This document shows positions 15,564-24,487 of a stretch of DNA of 36,449 bases, in pieces. The DNA comes from Polyangium aurulentum (GTDB lineage Bacteria; Myxococcota_A; Polyangia; Polyangiales; Polyangiaceae): NCBI GenBank assembly GCA_945875545.1, contig CAMCKZ010000026.1, positions 1 to 36,449 on the forward strand. Reading direction: 5' to 3'. Numbering within the stretch: position 1 is the first letter of the stretch; the number at the start of each line of letters is the position of its first letter. The notes beneath the pieces were generated by a model. It saw only the letters and a list, made by a program, of their open reading frames with translations, made no database searches and had not been told where the DNA came from. The position numbers and the translations under genes are program-made.

Positions 15564-16313
15564 CTAGGAGTAATAAAGCTTGCCAAGCCGCGCCTCGACG
15601 ACATCCGCCGGGTCAGGCTTTTGCCACAGAATTACCGCGGTGAGCGCCAAGACAACCGACTCGGCCACGAGTACCGAGGGCACGGCTTTGGTGCCGGCAA
15701 AAGACGCCTCCAGGAAACGAAACGCGGCCTGAAACCCGATGGCGGAAAATGCCCCGTCGTCGAGACGCCATAGTTCCACGGCAACGAGCGCCAACGCGCC
15801 CTCGCGAAGCAAGACTTCAAGATGGTCTTCGCCGAGACCAAAGGCCCACGCACAGCCCGCCAAAGCCGCCACCACAGACACCATCGGACGCGATAGAATA
15901 CCTGCAAACCCTCTGCGAATCATGCCGCGAAGGAGTATCTCGTCCCGGGCACCGGCGAGGAGTAATTCGAGGGCGCCCAGCAGGGCACCGAACCCGACAA
16001 GGCGACCGAGATCGAGGTCAACCCCGAGACCCATTTTCGCCGCCACCCCCGACACCGAGGCCGCCACGGCACCGATCGCAAAACCACGGCCCATGTATTC
16101 TGCAACATCGCGGACACCCGCCACGGGCCGGTAAGCGGAGGCCCACGGAACCGCCATTTTGCCCGCCATAAATTCGGCGGCGAGGAGTTGAAGGCCGAGG
16201 GCCACCAGTGACCGCTCCGCGGCGAATACTGAGCAAAACGCCAGACCCGCGCTCAGTACGCCGACGGCGACAACCGTGCGATTCGCGTCCGCGACAAGGT
16301 CTGGAGCTTTCAT
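15564..16313 (-). CDS. CPBP-type intramembrane protein, probable
   Basis: A 249-residue, very hydrophobic protein with about seven to eight predicted membrane helices. The segment ARDEILLRGMIRRGF matches motif 1 of the CPBP (CAAX protease and bacteriocin-processing, Abi) family in ExxxR spacing, with Asp-Glu in place of Glu-Glu. FGLGEDHLE about 40 residues later could be motif 2 (FxxxH). Whether it is a working protease is unclear given the altered motif. The ATG at 16313 is ten bases after the biotin-carrier gene, so the two are probably co-transcribed. Function is unknown. Confidence 0.65.
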   Translation of the reverse strand: MKAPDLVADANRTVVAVGVLSAGLAFCSVFAAERSLVALGLQLLAAEFMAGKMAVPWASAYRPVAGVRDVAEYMGRGFAIGAVAASVSGVAAKMGLGVDLDLGRLVGFGALLGALELLLAGARDEILLRGMIRRGFAGILSRPMVSVVAALAGCAWAFGLGEDHLEVLLREGALALVAVELWRLDDGAFSAIGFQAAFRFLEASFAGTKAVPSVLVAESVVLALTAVILWQKPDPADVVEARLGKLYYS

Positions 16314-16323
16314 AGGCGACGCT

Positions 16324-16839
16324 TTACGCGAAGGTCACGAGCTTGGCGCGGGCCTCGACGGTCGCCCCCAATTGGACGTGAACCGATTGAACCACGCCGG
16401 GCCCCTTGGCCTTCACTTCGTTCTCCATCTTCATCGCCTCGACGACGAACAACGGTTGCCCCGCCGCGACCTCTTGCCCCACCTCGACGAGGATTTTGAT
16501 GACCCGCCCGGGCATCGGTGCCTTCACAATTTTTTCGGCGCTGGCGCCCATGCTGCCGCCTGCCGCGGCCTCCAAGCGGTCACGCTCGCTCTCGACCCGC
16601 ACGTCGGTGCGAATGCCACGGGAGACCACAAATCGCTCGCTTCCCGCGCCTTCGAGCACGAGGTCGACGACCTTGCCATCAACGATGTACGTGTGGCGAC
16701 CGCCTTGGGAAAACACCTCCACGGGCACGAGCCTCTCGCCAACGCGAACACGGATTTCCGTCGAGGTCGTGGAGCCGACGTCGTCGATCACGCGCTCGCC
16801 GGTTTGGCCTTGGCCCGGAAGATTCACGAAGGTCCGCAT
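16324..16839 (-). CDS. Biotin carboxyl carrier domain protein
   Basis: The last ~75 residues form a biotinyl/lipoyl domain with the biotinylation motif EAMKMEN, K137 being the acceptor, preceded by APMPGRVIKILVEVGQEVAAGQPL. Residues 1-95 resemble the linker and BT-type region seen in stand-alone carriers of acyl-CoA carboxylases (propionyl-CoA, methylcrotonyl-CoA or acetyl-CoA types). The carboxylase and carboxyltransferase partners are not in the window. The ATG at 16839 (171 residues) with GAGAGGG upstream is preferred to a TTG at 16887. Confidence 0.9.
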   Translation of the reverse strand: MRTFVNLPGQGQTGERVIDDVGSTTSTEIRVRVGERLVPVEVFSQGGRHTYIVDGKVVDLVLEGAGSERFVVSRGIRTDVRVESERDRLEAAAGGSMGASAEKIVKAPMPGRVIKILVEVGQEVAAGQPLFVVEAMKMENEVKAKGPGVVQSVHVQLGATVEARAKLVTFA

Positions 16840-16971
16840 GGCCCTCTCTTGCCACGTTCTTGCGTGGGGTTGAAGGGCGGCCCGCAACCCCTCGTGGACG
16901 GCACCTCGCCCGCCCTGGGATTGGAGCGGTTTTCGGCCCGCCGCCCTCGGTGCGAGAGCCCGGGCCGTCCC

Positions 16972-19900
16972 TCATTGGTGAAGGAAATCGCAGCTATTCG
17001 TCGCCAAACACCCGTGGGAACCGGGGCGCGAGAGGTACAAGAGCTCCGTCCCGCCGGTGGCAACGAAACGCGCGATGAGATTCTCGTAATAGGTCACCGC
17101 GTCGAAGGCTTGGCACGCGTTCCCCGCCTCCCACGAATGTTGCCCCGTAGGGCTCATGAGCGCCCCAACATGGGCCAGGAGCGGCTGCCCCCCGAGGACA
17201 CCCTCGGCGTCGGTGTAAAGGCTCTTGCTGAGGGTTCGTGGGCGAAATGCCCGCACCAAGTCATCATCGCCCCTCGCCTCAATCGTGATGTCGCGGGCCA
17301 TTCTCAAGGGGTACACGGGTCTTTGCTGGTCATAGCCAGCGCGTGATTCATCAATAAAATCGGGATCATAGAGTGTAGCGCGGCAGGTCGCCTCGCTCCG
17401 CATGGGGGCCGTCGTACACCGATCCAAGAAGGCCTCATTGGCGGAACACCGCGTTCCCGCCGGCGTGCGCCAGAAGCGAGACACGCCCTCGAGAACGAAC
17501 TTTTCGCGAAGAATTTCGTCGGGCGATTTGCCCCAGATCATCTTGATCGAGGATGGCACAGCCCAAGACACATACTCGGAAATACGTGACGCATCCGACG
17601 CATGAATGAAGGGTATTGCTCCGGCAATCCGTGCAAAGTGCACGCTGTTGGCAGCGCCCAATTCATCGTCTCCGAGGGTGGCGACGTTCAACAAGGCGCG
17701 CTTCGCCATAGGCCTGCCGAGCGGGCCGTTCATGGGCTTGATGACGTAAGCCTGGGCGTAGTTTGCGGGATCGGCCGCATCGAGCAGGTGGGGTAAAAGG
17801 CTCAGAAAGCGCCGCAGTTCCGGGGTCTGACGACGAAGGCCCAAGCCGTCTTGCGGCGACGTAAGGCGCGAGCCCACGGGAAAGAGAGCCCGATGAAATT
17901 GCTGGCAGCCCTTCGCCTCGGAGCACGCCGCCACACCCGCGGCCGAAGGTTCAGTCGCGCCGGAGCGAGGCGCCGCACTGACCTCCCACGTGTTCACGGT
18001 CGCAAGCCGCGACGCCCCGGCTTTGAGGGCGCAAGTCGCGAAAGAAAGTGCCACCGACGGGTCGCGGTAGATCTCGACCGACAGCGGGTCACCGGCTGAA
18101 GTCGCGATGGGCACGTGCACGAGACCGGCTCCGTCGCTGCGCGCGCAACGGGCAAGCCCATTTTTCAAATTGCGAACCACGAAAGTAGCCCTTGGCGGCG
18201 CGCGATCGTCGCCCACGCACGCAACCTCTACCTCGCCAAGCCCTGACAATTCGCTGACCACAAAGCGCAGTGAGCGTTGCCCGACCGCGCAGCGTGTTCC
18301 GCCGTTCGCGCCCGAGGGCGGCACGTCTTCGGCCCGCACCGTCACCAGTATTGGGGTCAGAAGCTGCGCGGCCACCATCTGAGAAACGGACCTTCCAGCG
18401 CCGTCCGCGAGGCCCGCCGTGCCCGCGATGGCAACAGCGACTTTCACATGCTCATCGACCGCCCCCGCGAGCTGCGCAACCGCCGCGCCGAACGACTGAC
18501 CCACGAGGGCCGCGGGCGCGTGTGCCCCGTCGATGTCCACGACACCGTCTCCGTCAAAATCGCCTGCGAGACTCTTTGTTGCAGTCTGCACATATGGCGA
18601 TGGCGCGAGGGTTTTTCCATCGAATGCGCGAAGCACGCGGATGAACTGGAGCTCGTCTACGACCCCTTGCCGAAGCACGTCGCGCCCGTGCAAACCCCGC
18701 AGAGAGAACGCGTCGCCGCCGGATTCGCGCACGCCGTCGTCGTTCGTGTCGCGGGCGCGGCTCGTCTCGAAGGCCGCGAGCATCGGCGCCAGGCAGGCGT
18801 CCGTGACAAGCGACGTGGCCGCCGCCGTCGCCGCCGCACCAAGCACGAGACCGTGACTGGGAAGGTCAAACGCACCAAGGGCAATGCCCTGCCGGGCCAT
18901 CGCGCCGGCGTGAAAGAGCATGGCCTCGGCGGGAAGCCCCGTGCCGCTGTTCCAAACGGCGACCGGAAAAGGTTGCTTGGCGCGGGCCGTTTTTTTCGGC
19001 ACGGTGAGCCAAAACTTCACGCGATCGGCCACGGGCGACGCGGTACCCGCGAGGTAATTCACTCGAAAATGTGAAAATGGGTCCGCAAGCGCCGGGTCGC
19101 CGAAAAACTGCGGCGAGGCGAAGGTTCCGACCACAAAATGGTCCACCTCCGCGAGGTTCGCCATCAGGTCATCAAGCTGCGTGCCGCCCACACCGAACAG
19201 CTGCTGAACGAGCCCGCGCGCTGCTCTTGAAAAGTCGACGAGGCTCACCGTGTACGGCCTCGCCCAAAGTTCTCTGCATTCTACAGGTACATTTGCCGGC
19301 AAGGGCGACGGTACCCGGACGGGCTCGGTCCGCGACCTCCCAACGAGGGGAAAGAGGCTGTGCACGGGCTTGTACGCGTCTGCGAGCCACGCAAAGGGCC
19401 CCGCCGCACTTAGCCCATCGCGCAAAAGCCGAAGGTCTTCGGACTGCGGGCCGGTCGTGAAACTCCAAGCAAATGCCACGTGGGCGAGCCCGGTGCCGGC
19501 GAGGTCGCCGAAAAACCGCGTGAGTCGCCCGTCTCTGAGAATCGCCTGAAGGCGCTCGATCGGCGCGCGTTGAAACGGGTGGTAAACTTGCGGAAACGGC
19601 GAACGCACAGGCTGCCCGAGGCCGTCAACGAGACGATCCGTAAGCACCACCGCGTACTCGCGCTTCTCCGCAAGTGGCAACACTGGTTTAAGTATTATTG
19701 TGTCTGTCTCACGCTCGTACCACGTCAATACATCGTCAATCCCATGAATGCCCGTTGTAATGGTCGCGGAGTTGGGCTTATCGATGACCCCATCGAAGTC
19801 ACTGTCAAAAAATGGGTTGTACGGAAGGCGCGGTCGGCCCGGCGCTTCGTCCCGGGTTTCGAAGAGCAACGTCTGCGAATCTTGCTGCGGATCGCTCGGG

Positions 19901-20427
19901 CCCGGCCCCAGACCAAGACCTTGGGGCCGATGCGCGGCGATAGGGAAATGCCCGTGGTTCACCTCAAGAAGCGCCGGCGTACCGCTCGCCAGATCGACCA
20001 CATAAATGGCGTCGTCGCGAAAATCGTAGGCCACATGGCGCGCGGCAAAGGCCTCGGTGTCGATGGCGGTTTCATCGGCGATGAGACCCGCGGGCCTCTG
20101 AAATGGCACGGTGATGGGCGCGCTTGTTCCCCATCCTTCGAGTTCGTTCAGGGCCTCGTGGGTGCGGGCTTCGAGGGTCGTCGTGCCGTCCCGGCCGAGG
20201 TTTACCCGCCGGCCCGTGCGGCTCGTTGGATCGGAAACCGTGGCAACATCGTTCGGCAAGGGAATGAGCGGAAAGGGCTTCGCCGACAGATCGAACGCGA
20301 CCCTTGGCCCACCGCCGCGTGGCGACATTTGCAAGGAATTATCCGTCGATTCCGACGCGTCGTCACCCGTGCAAGCTGCAAGCATCGTCATGGCGAGGAT
20401 AAGCCTGAGGCCGGGCTGCGCGATCAA
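16972..20427 (-). CDS. Large lipase-like surface lipoprotein
   Basis: About 1,151 residues begin with a lipoprotein signal (RLILAMTMLAAC, lipobox LAAC). The middle has an alpha/beta-hydrolase pattern: PFPVAVWNSGTG, a region of oxyanion type, FDLPSHG, and the nucleophile elbow GQSFG with Ser at about 645. The overall order resembles bacterial lipases with an N-terminal Ig-like region (PFQRP, VLPLAEKREYAVVLTD). Three Asp-rich loops (DSDFDGVIDK, DTNDDGVRE, DFDGDGVVDIDG) look like calcium sites. No substrate is known. The TTG at 20427 overlaps the upstream stop by four bases (TTGA) and gives a neat 19-residue signal; a GTG at 20460 is an alternative. It is probably translated with the upstream barrel gene. 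Four TGYA-N3-TRCA copies lie inside (17632, 18580, 19275, 20370). Confidence 0.78.
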   Translation of the reverse strand: MIAQPGLRLILAMTMLAACTGDDASESTDNSLQMSPRGGGPRVAFDLSAKPFPLIPLPNDVATVSDPTSRTGRRVNLGRDGTTTLEARTHEALNELEGWGTSAPITVPFQRPAGLIADETAIDTEAFAARHVAYDFRDDAIYVVDLASGTPALLEVNHGHFPIAAHRPQGLGLGPGPSDPQQDSQTLLFETRDEAPGRPRLPYNPFFDSDFDGVIDKPNSATITTGIHGIDDVLTWYERETDTIILKPVLPLAEKREYAVVLTDRLVDGLGQPVRSPFPQVYHPFQRAPIERLQAILRDGRLTRFFGDLAGTGLAHVAFAWSFTTGPQSEDLRLLRDGLSAAGPFAWLADAYKPVHSLFPLVGRSRTEPVRVPSPLPANVPVECRELWARPYTVSLVDFSRAARGLVQQLFGVGGTQLDDLMANLAEVDHFVVGTFASPQFFGDPALADPFSHFRVNYLAGTASPVADRVKFWLTVPKKTARAKQPFPVAVWNSGTGLPAEAMLFHAGAMARQGIALGAFDLPSHGLVLGAAATAAATSLVTDACLAPMLAAFETSRARDTNDDGVRESGGDAFSLRGLHGRDVLRQGVVDELQFIRVLRAFDGKTLAPSPYVQTATKSLAGDFDGDGVVDIDGAHAPAALVGQSFGAAVAQLAGAVDEHVKVAVAIAGTAGLADGAGRSVSQMVAAQLLTPILVTVRAEDVPPSGANGGTRCAVGQRSLRFVVSELSGLGEVEVACVGDDRAPPRATFVVRNLKNGLARCARSDGAGLVHVPIATSAGDPLSVEIYRDPSVALSFATCALKAGASRLATVNTWEVSAAPRSGATEPSAAGVAACSEAKGCQQFHRALFPVGSRLTSPQDGLGLRRQTPELRRFLSLLPHLLDAADPANYAQAYVIKPMNGPLGRPMAKRALLNVATLGDDELGAANSVHFARIAGAIPFIHASDASRISEYVSWAVPSSIKMIWGKSPDEILREKFVLEGVSRFWRTPAGTRCSANEAFLDRCTTAPMRSEATCRATLYDPDFIDESRAGYDQQRPVYPLRMARDITIEARGDDDLVRAFRPRTLSKSLYTDAEGVLGGQPLLAHVGALMSPTGQHSWEAGNACQAFDAVTYYENLIARFVATGGTELLYLSRPGSHGCLATNSCDFLHQ

Positions 20428-22127
20428 AACTGCAACCCCGCGCGGCCCTGCACAACCCACGGCGGCCTCATCGTGTTTCCCTTTTCATCGGCGAGGGCCG
20501 TGCCCGGAAAGAGAACCCCGCCCTGGAGCCCCAGCTGCGGAACAAGGCCCGCGCTCGACACCCAACGCTTCTCGATCGCGCCGTCGACCTCTACGCCGTA
20601 GTCGCGACCTCGCGGCGCACCACCCGTGTAGTTTACAACCATTCCATCGGCGGCGACGCGGTACGGATCAACCACGTCGGAGGTGGCCTGCGCCAGCAAA
20701 ATACCAAGGCAAACGTCGAGAGAGGCATCCGGCCGAAACACAAACGATGGCTGCACATAAGCCGTTCCGACGACTCCCCCATTCGTAGGAAGCAGCTCAC
20801 TGCCCGCCGCGGGAATGCCCGCGCCGGCGAAGGCTGGGTCTCGCAGCGCCGTTGCGGATCTCGCGGTTTGCCATCGAATCACTTCGTCAAAAAGCACGAG
20901 CCCGACACGGTGATTGGGGTCAAACGAGAACCGTGATTGTTGGCCCCCACGCGCATCGGCCTGCCCGCTCGCGTGCCCGTACTCGACGGTGAACACCCAC
21001 TTGGCCTGGGCGCGAAGCCCGGTTGCCTCGACCCGGCCGCCCATGATTCCGAGTTCCGCAAGAAGGCCGATGGCGCGGGTCTTGGTGCGTCCGTTCGCCT
21101 GCATGCTGGTCGTAGTTCGTGGATTATCGCTGGCCGCCGCGACGAAAGCGACCTCCGCCCCCACAAACCCTTGAACGTCCGGCGTGAGCTCGGACACCGC
21201 GCGGGCGTAAAAGTCGCCGAGGAGGGCCTTGGCTTTATCCGTGTAGAGTGCAGCTTGTCCGCCACGCGCGTTGGTCTGCTGCCGCACGGCACCGTAGACG
21301 CCTGACTCCACGTGTTCGCCGCGCCATGAGATGGCCGCGACCCCCTGGTAGGTCTCGTCGCCCCGGGCGTCGTCGGAGAATTGATCGCGACGCACACGGT
21401 CGCCGGCAACCGCGAAAACAAGGGGCGAAGTTTCGCCGAGGGGCCTCGCTTCCAGGAGCATGCGGTCTTGAATGGTGCCCTTTCGGTAGTCGCCAAAACG
21501 AGGCCGATGGTCGCCGTCGTTGGCAAGCATTCCGAGCCCCCAATGCATCGACTGACGCCCCGCGCGGAGCATGCCCCAGCGTGTCCGCCACTCCAAATAA
21601 GCCCAACGAAGTTCAGCACTTCCGATGGAATCGTAGGCGTCCCGAGGAGACCCATCTGCGCCGACATCACGCGTGAGATCGCCCACCCACAGGCCTGAGA
21701 AAACATCCGCCTGCGCGACCACGCTCACGTGTTCGGCGAGCTGCAACGTGGGCCTCAGTCGAAGCCATTGCGCCCCGAACGCGCGCTGTCCAAGAGCCTG
21801 GCGCCGCGACGACGAAATGGCCGCGGCGTGAGTCGGCATGCGGTCCAACGGCTGATCGGACATCGCACTCCCGCGCAGTTGGAGCTCGCCGTGACCCAAG
21901 AGCCGCACGAGCCCCGCCTCCGGTTCGAGGTCAAGGAGACGCCCATCGTTCGCCCGAAGTGTGACGACACTCGCCACAGACAACGCCGAGCCCTTACTCG
22001 CGGTAGTCACGGCGGGTGCCGGGGACGGCTCGTCCGCCTGGGCCGGCAAGATCGCTACTGCCAGCAAATATCCAGCAAGAATACGCATTCGGAACGGTGC
22101 GTGACTTTCCCTCATGGTGCGCATCAT
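20424..22127 (-). CDS. Outer-membrane beta-barrel protein, function unknown
   Basis: The sequence begins with a signal peptide ending in LAGYLLAVAILPAQA-DE. After it come alternating hydrophobic/polar strands with aromatic ends (LRWAYLEWRTRWGMLRAGRQ, ESGVYGAVRQQ, AKWVFTVEYGHASGQ, GTAYVQPSFVFRP) and a terminal aromatic residue (RAGLQF). These are features of a large outer-membrane barrel; DNPRT and SFDPNHRVGLVLFDEV resemble porin or alginate-export-like barrels only loosely. The ATG at 22127 (AAGG five bases upstream) gives 567 residues; a shorter start at 22088 is possible. The stop overlaps the lipase-like gene, suggesting a two-gene unit in which the barrel and lipoprotein work together at the cell surface. 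Two TGYA-N3-TRCA copies are inside. Confidence 0.78.
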   Translation of the reverse strand: MMRTMRESHAPFRMRILAGYLLAVAILPAQADEPSPAPAVTTASKGSALSVASVVTLRANDGRLLDLEPEAGLVRLLGHGELQLRGSAMSDQPLDRMPTHAAAISSSRRQALGQRAFGAQWLRLRPTLQLAEHVSVVAQADVFSGLWVGDLTRDVGADGSPRDAYDSIGSAELRWAYLEWRTRWGMLRAGRQSMHWGLGMLANDGDHRPRFGDYRKGTIQDRMLLEARPLGETSPLVFAVAGDRVRRDQFSDDARGDETYQGVAAISWRGEHVESGVYGAVRQQTNARGGQAALYTDKAKALLGDFYARAVSELTPDVQGFVGAEVAFVAAASDNPRTTTSMQANGRTKTRAIGLLAELGIMGGRVEATGLRAQAKWVFTVEYGHASGQADARGGQQSRFSFDPNHRVGLVLFDEVIRWQTARSATALRDPAFAGAGIPAAGSELLPTNGGVVGTAYVQPSFVFRPDASLDVCLGILLAQATSDVVDPYRVAADGMVVNYTGGAPRGRDYGVEVDGAIEKRWVSSAGLVPQLGLQGGVLFPGTALADEKGNTMRPPWVVQGRAGLQF

Positions 22128-22253
22128 TTTCGCCTTGCTCCCGTCCGCCCTGCGAGCGGCCACACCTTTTCTGGCTACTGTGGATCTGGCGCGCATCCAA
22201 GAATTGCTGCGCTACATTCGCGGCAGCACACCCCTTTCCTGTGCCGACCGCCC

Positions 22254-23540
22254 ATGACCGCAGCAGCAAACCGCCGACGCTCCACAAAGTCTTCGAAGAC
22301 GTCAAAGCTTGCTGCGCAGGCGGAGAAATCGTCCGATCGCCGCGATGCGACCGTCCACGATCTCACGGTCGTGGAGTTCAAGCCGAAGCGCCTTCGCGCC
22401 GTGGCGCGTGCGGTCGGCCCAATCGATATTCCGCCGCTTCGCGCGTCGGCGCTCTTCCCTTCGCTGCTCGATACGTCGCCCCACGCGGTCATCGTCATCG
22501 ATCGCGAAGGTCAGGTTATTCGCTGGAATTCTAAGGCAACGCGCATGTTCGGGTGGCGGCGACGCGAGGTCTTCGGGCGCGCTGTGCCGTTCTTGATCGA
22601 CGATGAGATTGGCCGCGAACATTGGGTGCTGGCCACGCGCGGCAAGCGCTATCGAGGCATCGAGATTCGCGTGCGGCGGCGCGATGATCGCATTGTGATC
22701 GTCGAGCTCCATGCCTCGCCGATTCGCGCGAAAGACGGCACCCTCGTCGGTGCGGTTCTTATGGCCATCGACGTGACCGCCCTTCGTCGCGTGCGCGCGC
22801 AACTCGAGGCCACCGATCGCATGGCGAGCATCGGAATGCTCACCTCGGCCATCACACAAGAACTCGCCACGCCTCTCACGAACGCCCTCGCCAATCTTGA
22901 TTTCGCAATGAAATCCCTGGCAGAAACCGAGTCGGCGCTCACTCCTGCAAACTTCGCCACGATTCGCGACGCCCTAGAGGAGGCCCTCGCAAGTTCGCAA
23001 CAACTCGATCGCATCACGATGGACGTCCGCATGCTCGCGCAGCCGTCGAGCCCAGGGCCAGGCTGCGCAGACGTCGTGAAAGCCATTGATTCGGCGCTCA
23101 ATCTCGCGCGCCTCACGCTGCGAGAACGCGCGCGTCTCGTGCGCCGCTACGACCAAGTTCCCCTCGCCGCCAGCGACGAAGGCAAGCTCTCGCGCCTCTT
23201 CGTGAATCTCCTCGTGCACGCCATTGAGTCGATTCCTGCCGGGCGCCCGGGTGAAAACACGATATCCGTCAGCGTCGAGAGCACCCCGGAGGCCGTGCTG
23301 GTGCGCATCACCGACACGGGCCTCGGCATGAACGACGAACAGCTCGAATTGCTGGCAGAACCCATCGATTCTCCAAAAACGGCGGCCCTCGGCCTGGGCC
23401 TTTTTCTGTCGCGACGCATCGCAAAATCGATCGGTGCCGCGGTTCGTTTCGACAGCATCGAGGGCGAAGGCACAACGTGCACCGTCGATTTGCCCATCGC
23501 AGCCCCGTCTCCATCCGACTGGTCGCTCCGCAACGCGTAA
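22254..23540 (+). CDS. PAS histidine-kinase homologue lacking the phospho-accepting His
   Basis: This 428-residue cytoplasmic protein has a PAS domain (about 66-180: LLDTSPHAVIVIDREGQVIRW and after) followed by a HisKA-like two-helix segment and an HATPase domain. The H-box reads MLTSAITQELATPLTN, with Gln at 202 (codon CAA) where the phosphorylated His should be. The N-box reads NLLVHAIES, with His322 where the Mg-binding second Asn is usual. The G1 (DTGLGM, 354-359) and G2 (LGLGLFLS, from 379) boxes are intact. The protein therefore may still bind nucleotide but cannot autophosphorylate in the standard way. No response regulator is adjacent. It is divergent from the barrel gene across 126 bases. 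The ATG at 22254 is chosen, as the upstream frame is antisense to that gene. Confidence 0.88.
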   Translation: MTAAANRRRSTKSSKTSKLAAQAEKSSDRRDATVHDLTVVEFKPKRLRAVARAVGPIDIPPLRASALFPSLLDTSPHAVIVIDREGQVIRWNSKATRMFGWRRREVFGRAVPFLIDDEIGREHWVLATRGKRYRGIEIRVRRRDDRIVIVELHASPIRAKDGTLVGAVLMAIDVTALRRVRAQLEATDRMASIGMLTSAITQELATPLTNALANLDFAMKSLAETESALTPANFATIRDALEEALASSQQLDRITMDVRMLAQPSSPGPGCADVVKAIDSALNLARLTLRERARLVRRYDQVPLAASDEGKLSRLFVNLLVHAIESIPAGRPGENTISVSVESTPEAVLVRITDTGLGMNDEQLELLAEPIDSPKTAALGLGLFLSRRIAKSIGAAVRFDSIEGEGTTCTVDLPIAAPSPSDWSLRNA

Positions 23541-23575
23541 TTGGCCGGGCGGCGCGCCGTGTCCCACCATCAGCC

Positions 23576-24487
23576 TTAGCCTTGTTCCACTCCGAGCTTT
23601 TGGAGGAGTCGGTCCAGGGCATCTAGGCTCTCGTACGGGATAAGCACCGCGCCCTTTGTGGCGCTCTTGGCCTTTAGTTCGACCCTCATGCCGAGGGTGC
23701 GCGTGAGGCGCAGTTCGAGGTCGCGCACAGCGGCTGTTTTGTCGCTTTTTTCCGCCGCTTCATCCCGGTCTACTTTTGTAGAACCTCCGGTTTTTGCCAG
23801 GACTTCCGTCGCTCGAACGCTCAACTTTTCTGCGATGACCCTGTCCGCCAAACGCTCAATCGCCGCGTCGTCTTTTGCCATCAAAAGTGCCCGGGCATGC
23901 CCCTCGGAAAGACGCAATTCGACAACGTGATCGCGCACGCGCGACGGCAGTTTCAAGAGCCGCAGACCATTGGCAATCGTTGAACGATCCTTGCCAAGCC
24001 GCGTGGCCAGCGCCTCTTGGGTGTAGGTGTATTCTGCAATAAGCCGTTGGCACGCCTCGGCGAATTCGATGGCGGAAAGGTCTTCGCGCTGGGCGTTTTC
24101 AACGAGCGCGGCCTCGAAGGCGCTCTTCTCGTCGGCCACGCGCACCACGACCGGAACCTCACGAAGTCCAGCGATTTGTGCGGCGCGCCACCGACGCTCG
24201 CCCGCGACGATCACAAATTTGTCGACGCCGTTGGCCGCACGCCGCACGACCAGCGGCTCGATGATTCCGTGTTCACGAATCGACTGCGCGAGCTCTTCGA
24301 GAGGCACCTTCGCGAAGTGGCGGCGCGGCTGCCCGACCATCGGTTCCATCTTTTCGAGGGCACATGCGAAGGCCCACTTCTCCGCCGGCGGCGCGGAAGA
24401 AATGGCCACGGGCGCCACCGCTGCGCCGGTGGGAATGAGGGCTTCGAGACCGCGCCCGAGGCCCCGTCTTTTCGGATCGATCGTCAT
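23576..24487 (-). CDS. parB: Chromosome-partitioning protein ParB
   Basis: ParB binds parS, loads CTP and slides along DNA to build the nucleoprotein complex moved by ParA. The 303-residue sequence has an N-terminal ParA-stimulating segment (KRRGLGRGLEALIP, 6-19), the CTP-binding box GERRWRA (96-102), ENAQREDL (130-137), a helix-turn-helix (about 155-178, TQEALATRLGKDRSTIANGL) and a C-terminal dimer domain. The start overlaps the parA stop by four bases. The usual IPxNPxQPR segment reads EPMVGQPRRHF. The stop is 35 bases from the convergent kinase-like gene. A TGYA-N3-TRCA copy lies inside (24028). Confidence 0.97.
   Translation of the reverse strand: MTIDPKRRGLGRGLEALIPTGAAVAPVAISSAPPAEKWAFACALEKMEPMVGQPRRHFAKVPLEELAQSIREHGIIEPLVVRRAANGVDKFVIVAGERRWRAAQIAGLREVPVVVRVADEKSAFEAALVENAQREDLSAIEFAEACQRLIAEYTYTQEALATRLGKDRSTIANGLRLLKLPSRVRDHVVELRLSEGHARALLMAKDDAAIERLADRVIAEKLSVRATEVLAKTGGSTKVDRDEAAEKSDKTAAVRDLELRLTRTLGMRVELKAKSATKGAVLIPYESLDALDRLLQKLGVEQG

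Noticed and set aside
17980-21740. Other CACGTG-containing sites (near 17988, 19476, 21310, 21727) as parS
   Set aside because: None extends beyond CACGTG plus one or two bases toward the parS consensus.
21729-22253. N-terminal extension of the kinase-like protein
   Set aside because: Antisense to the outer-membrane barrel gene and its promoter; no domain is found in it.
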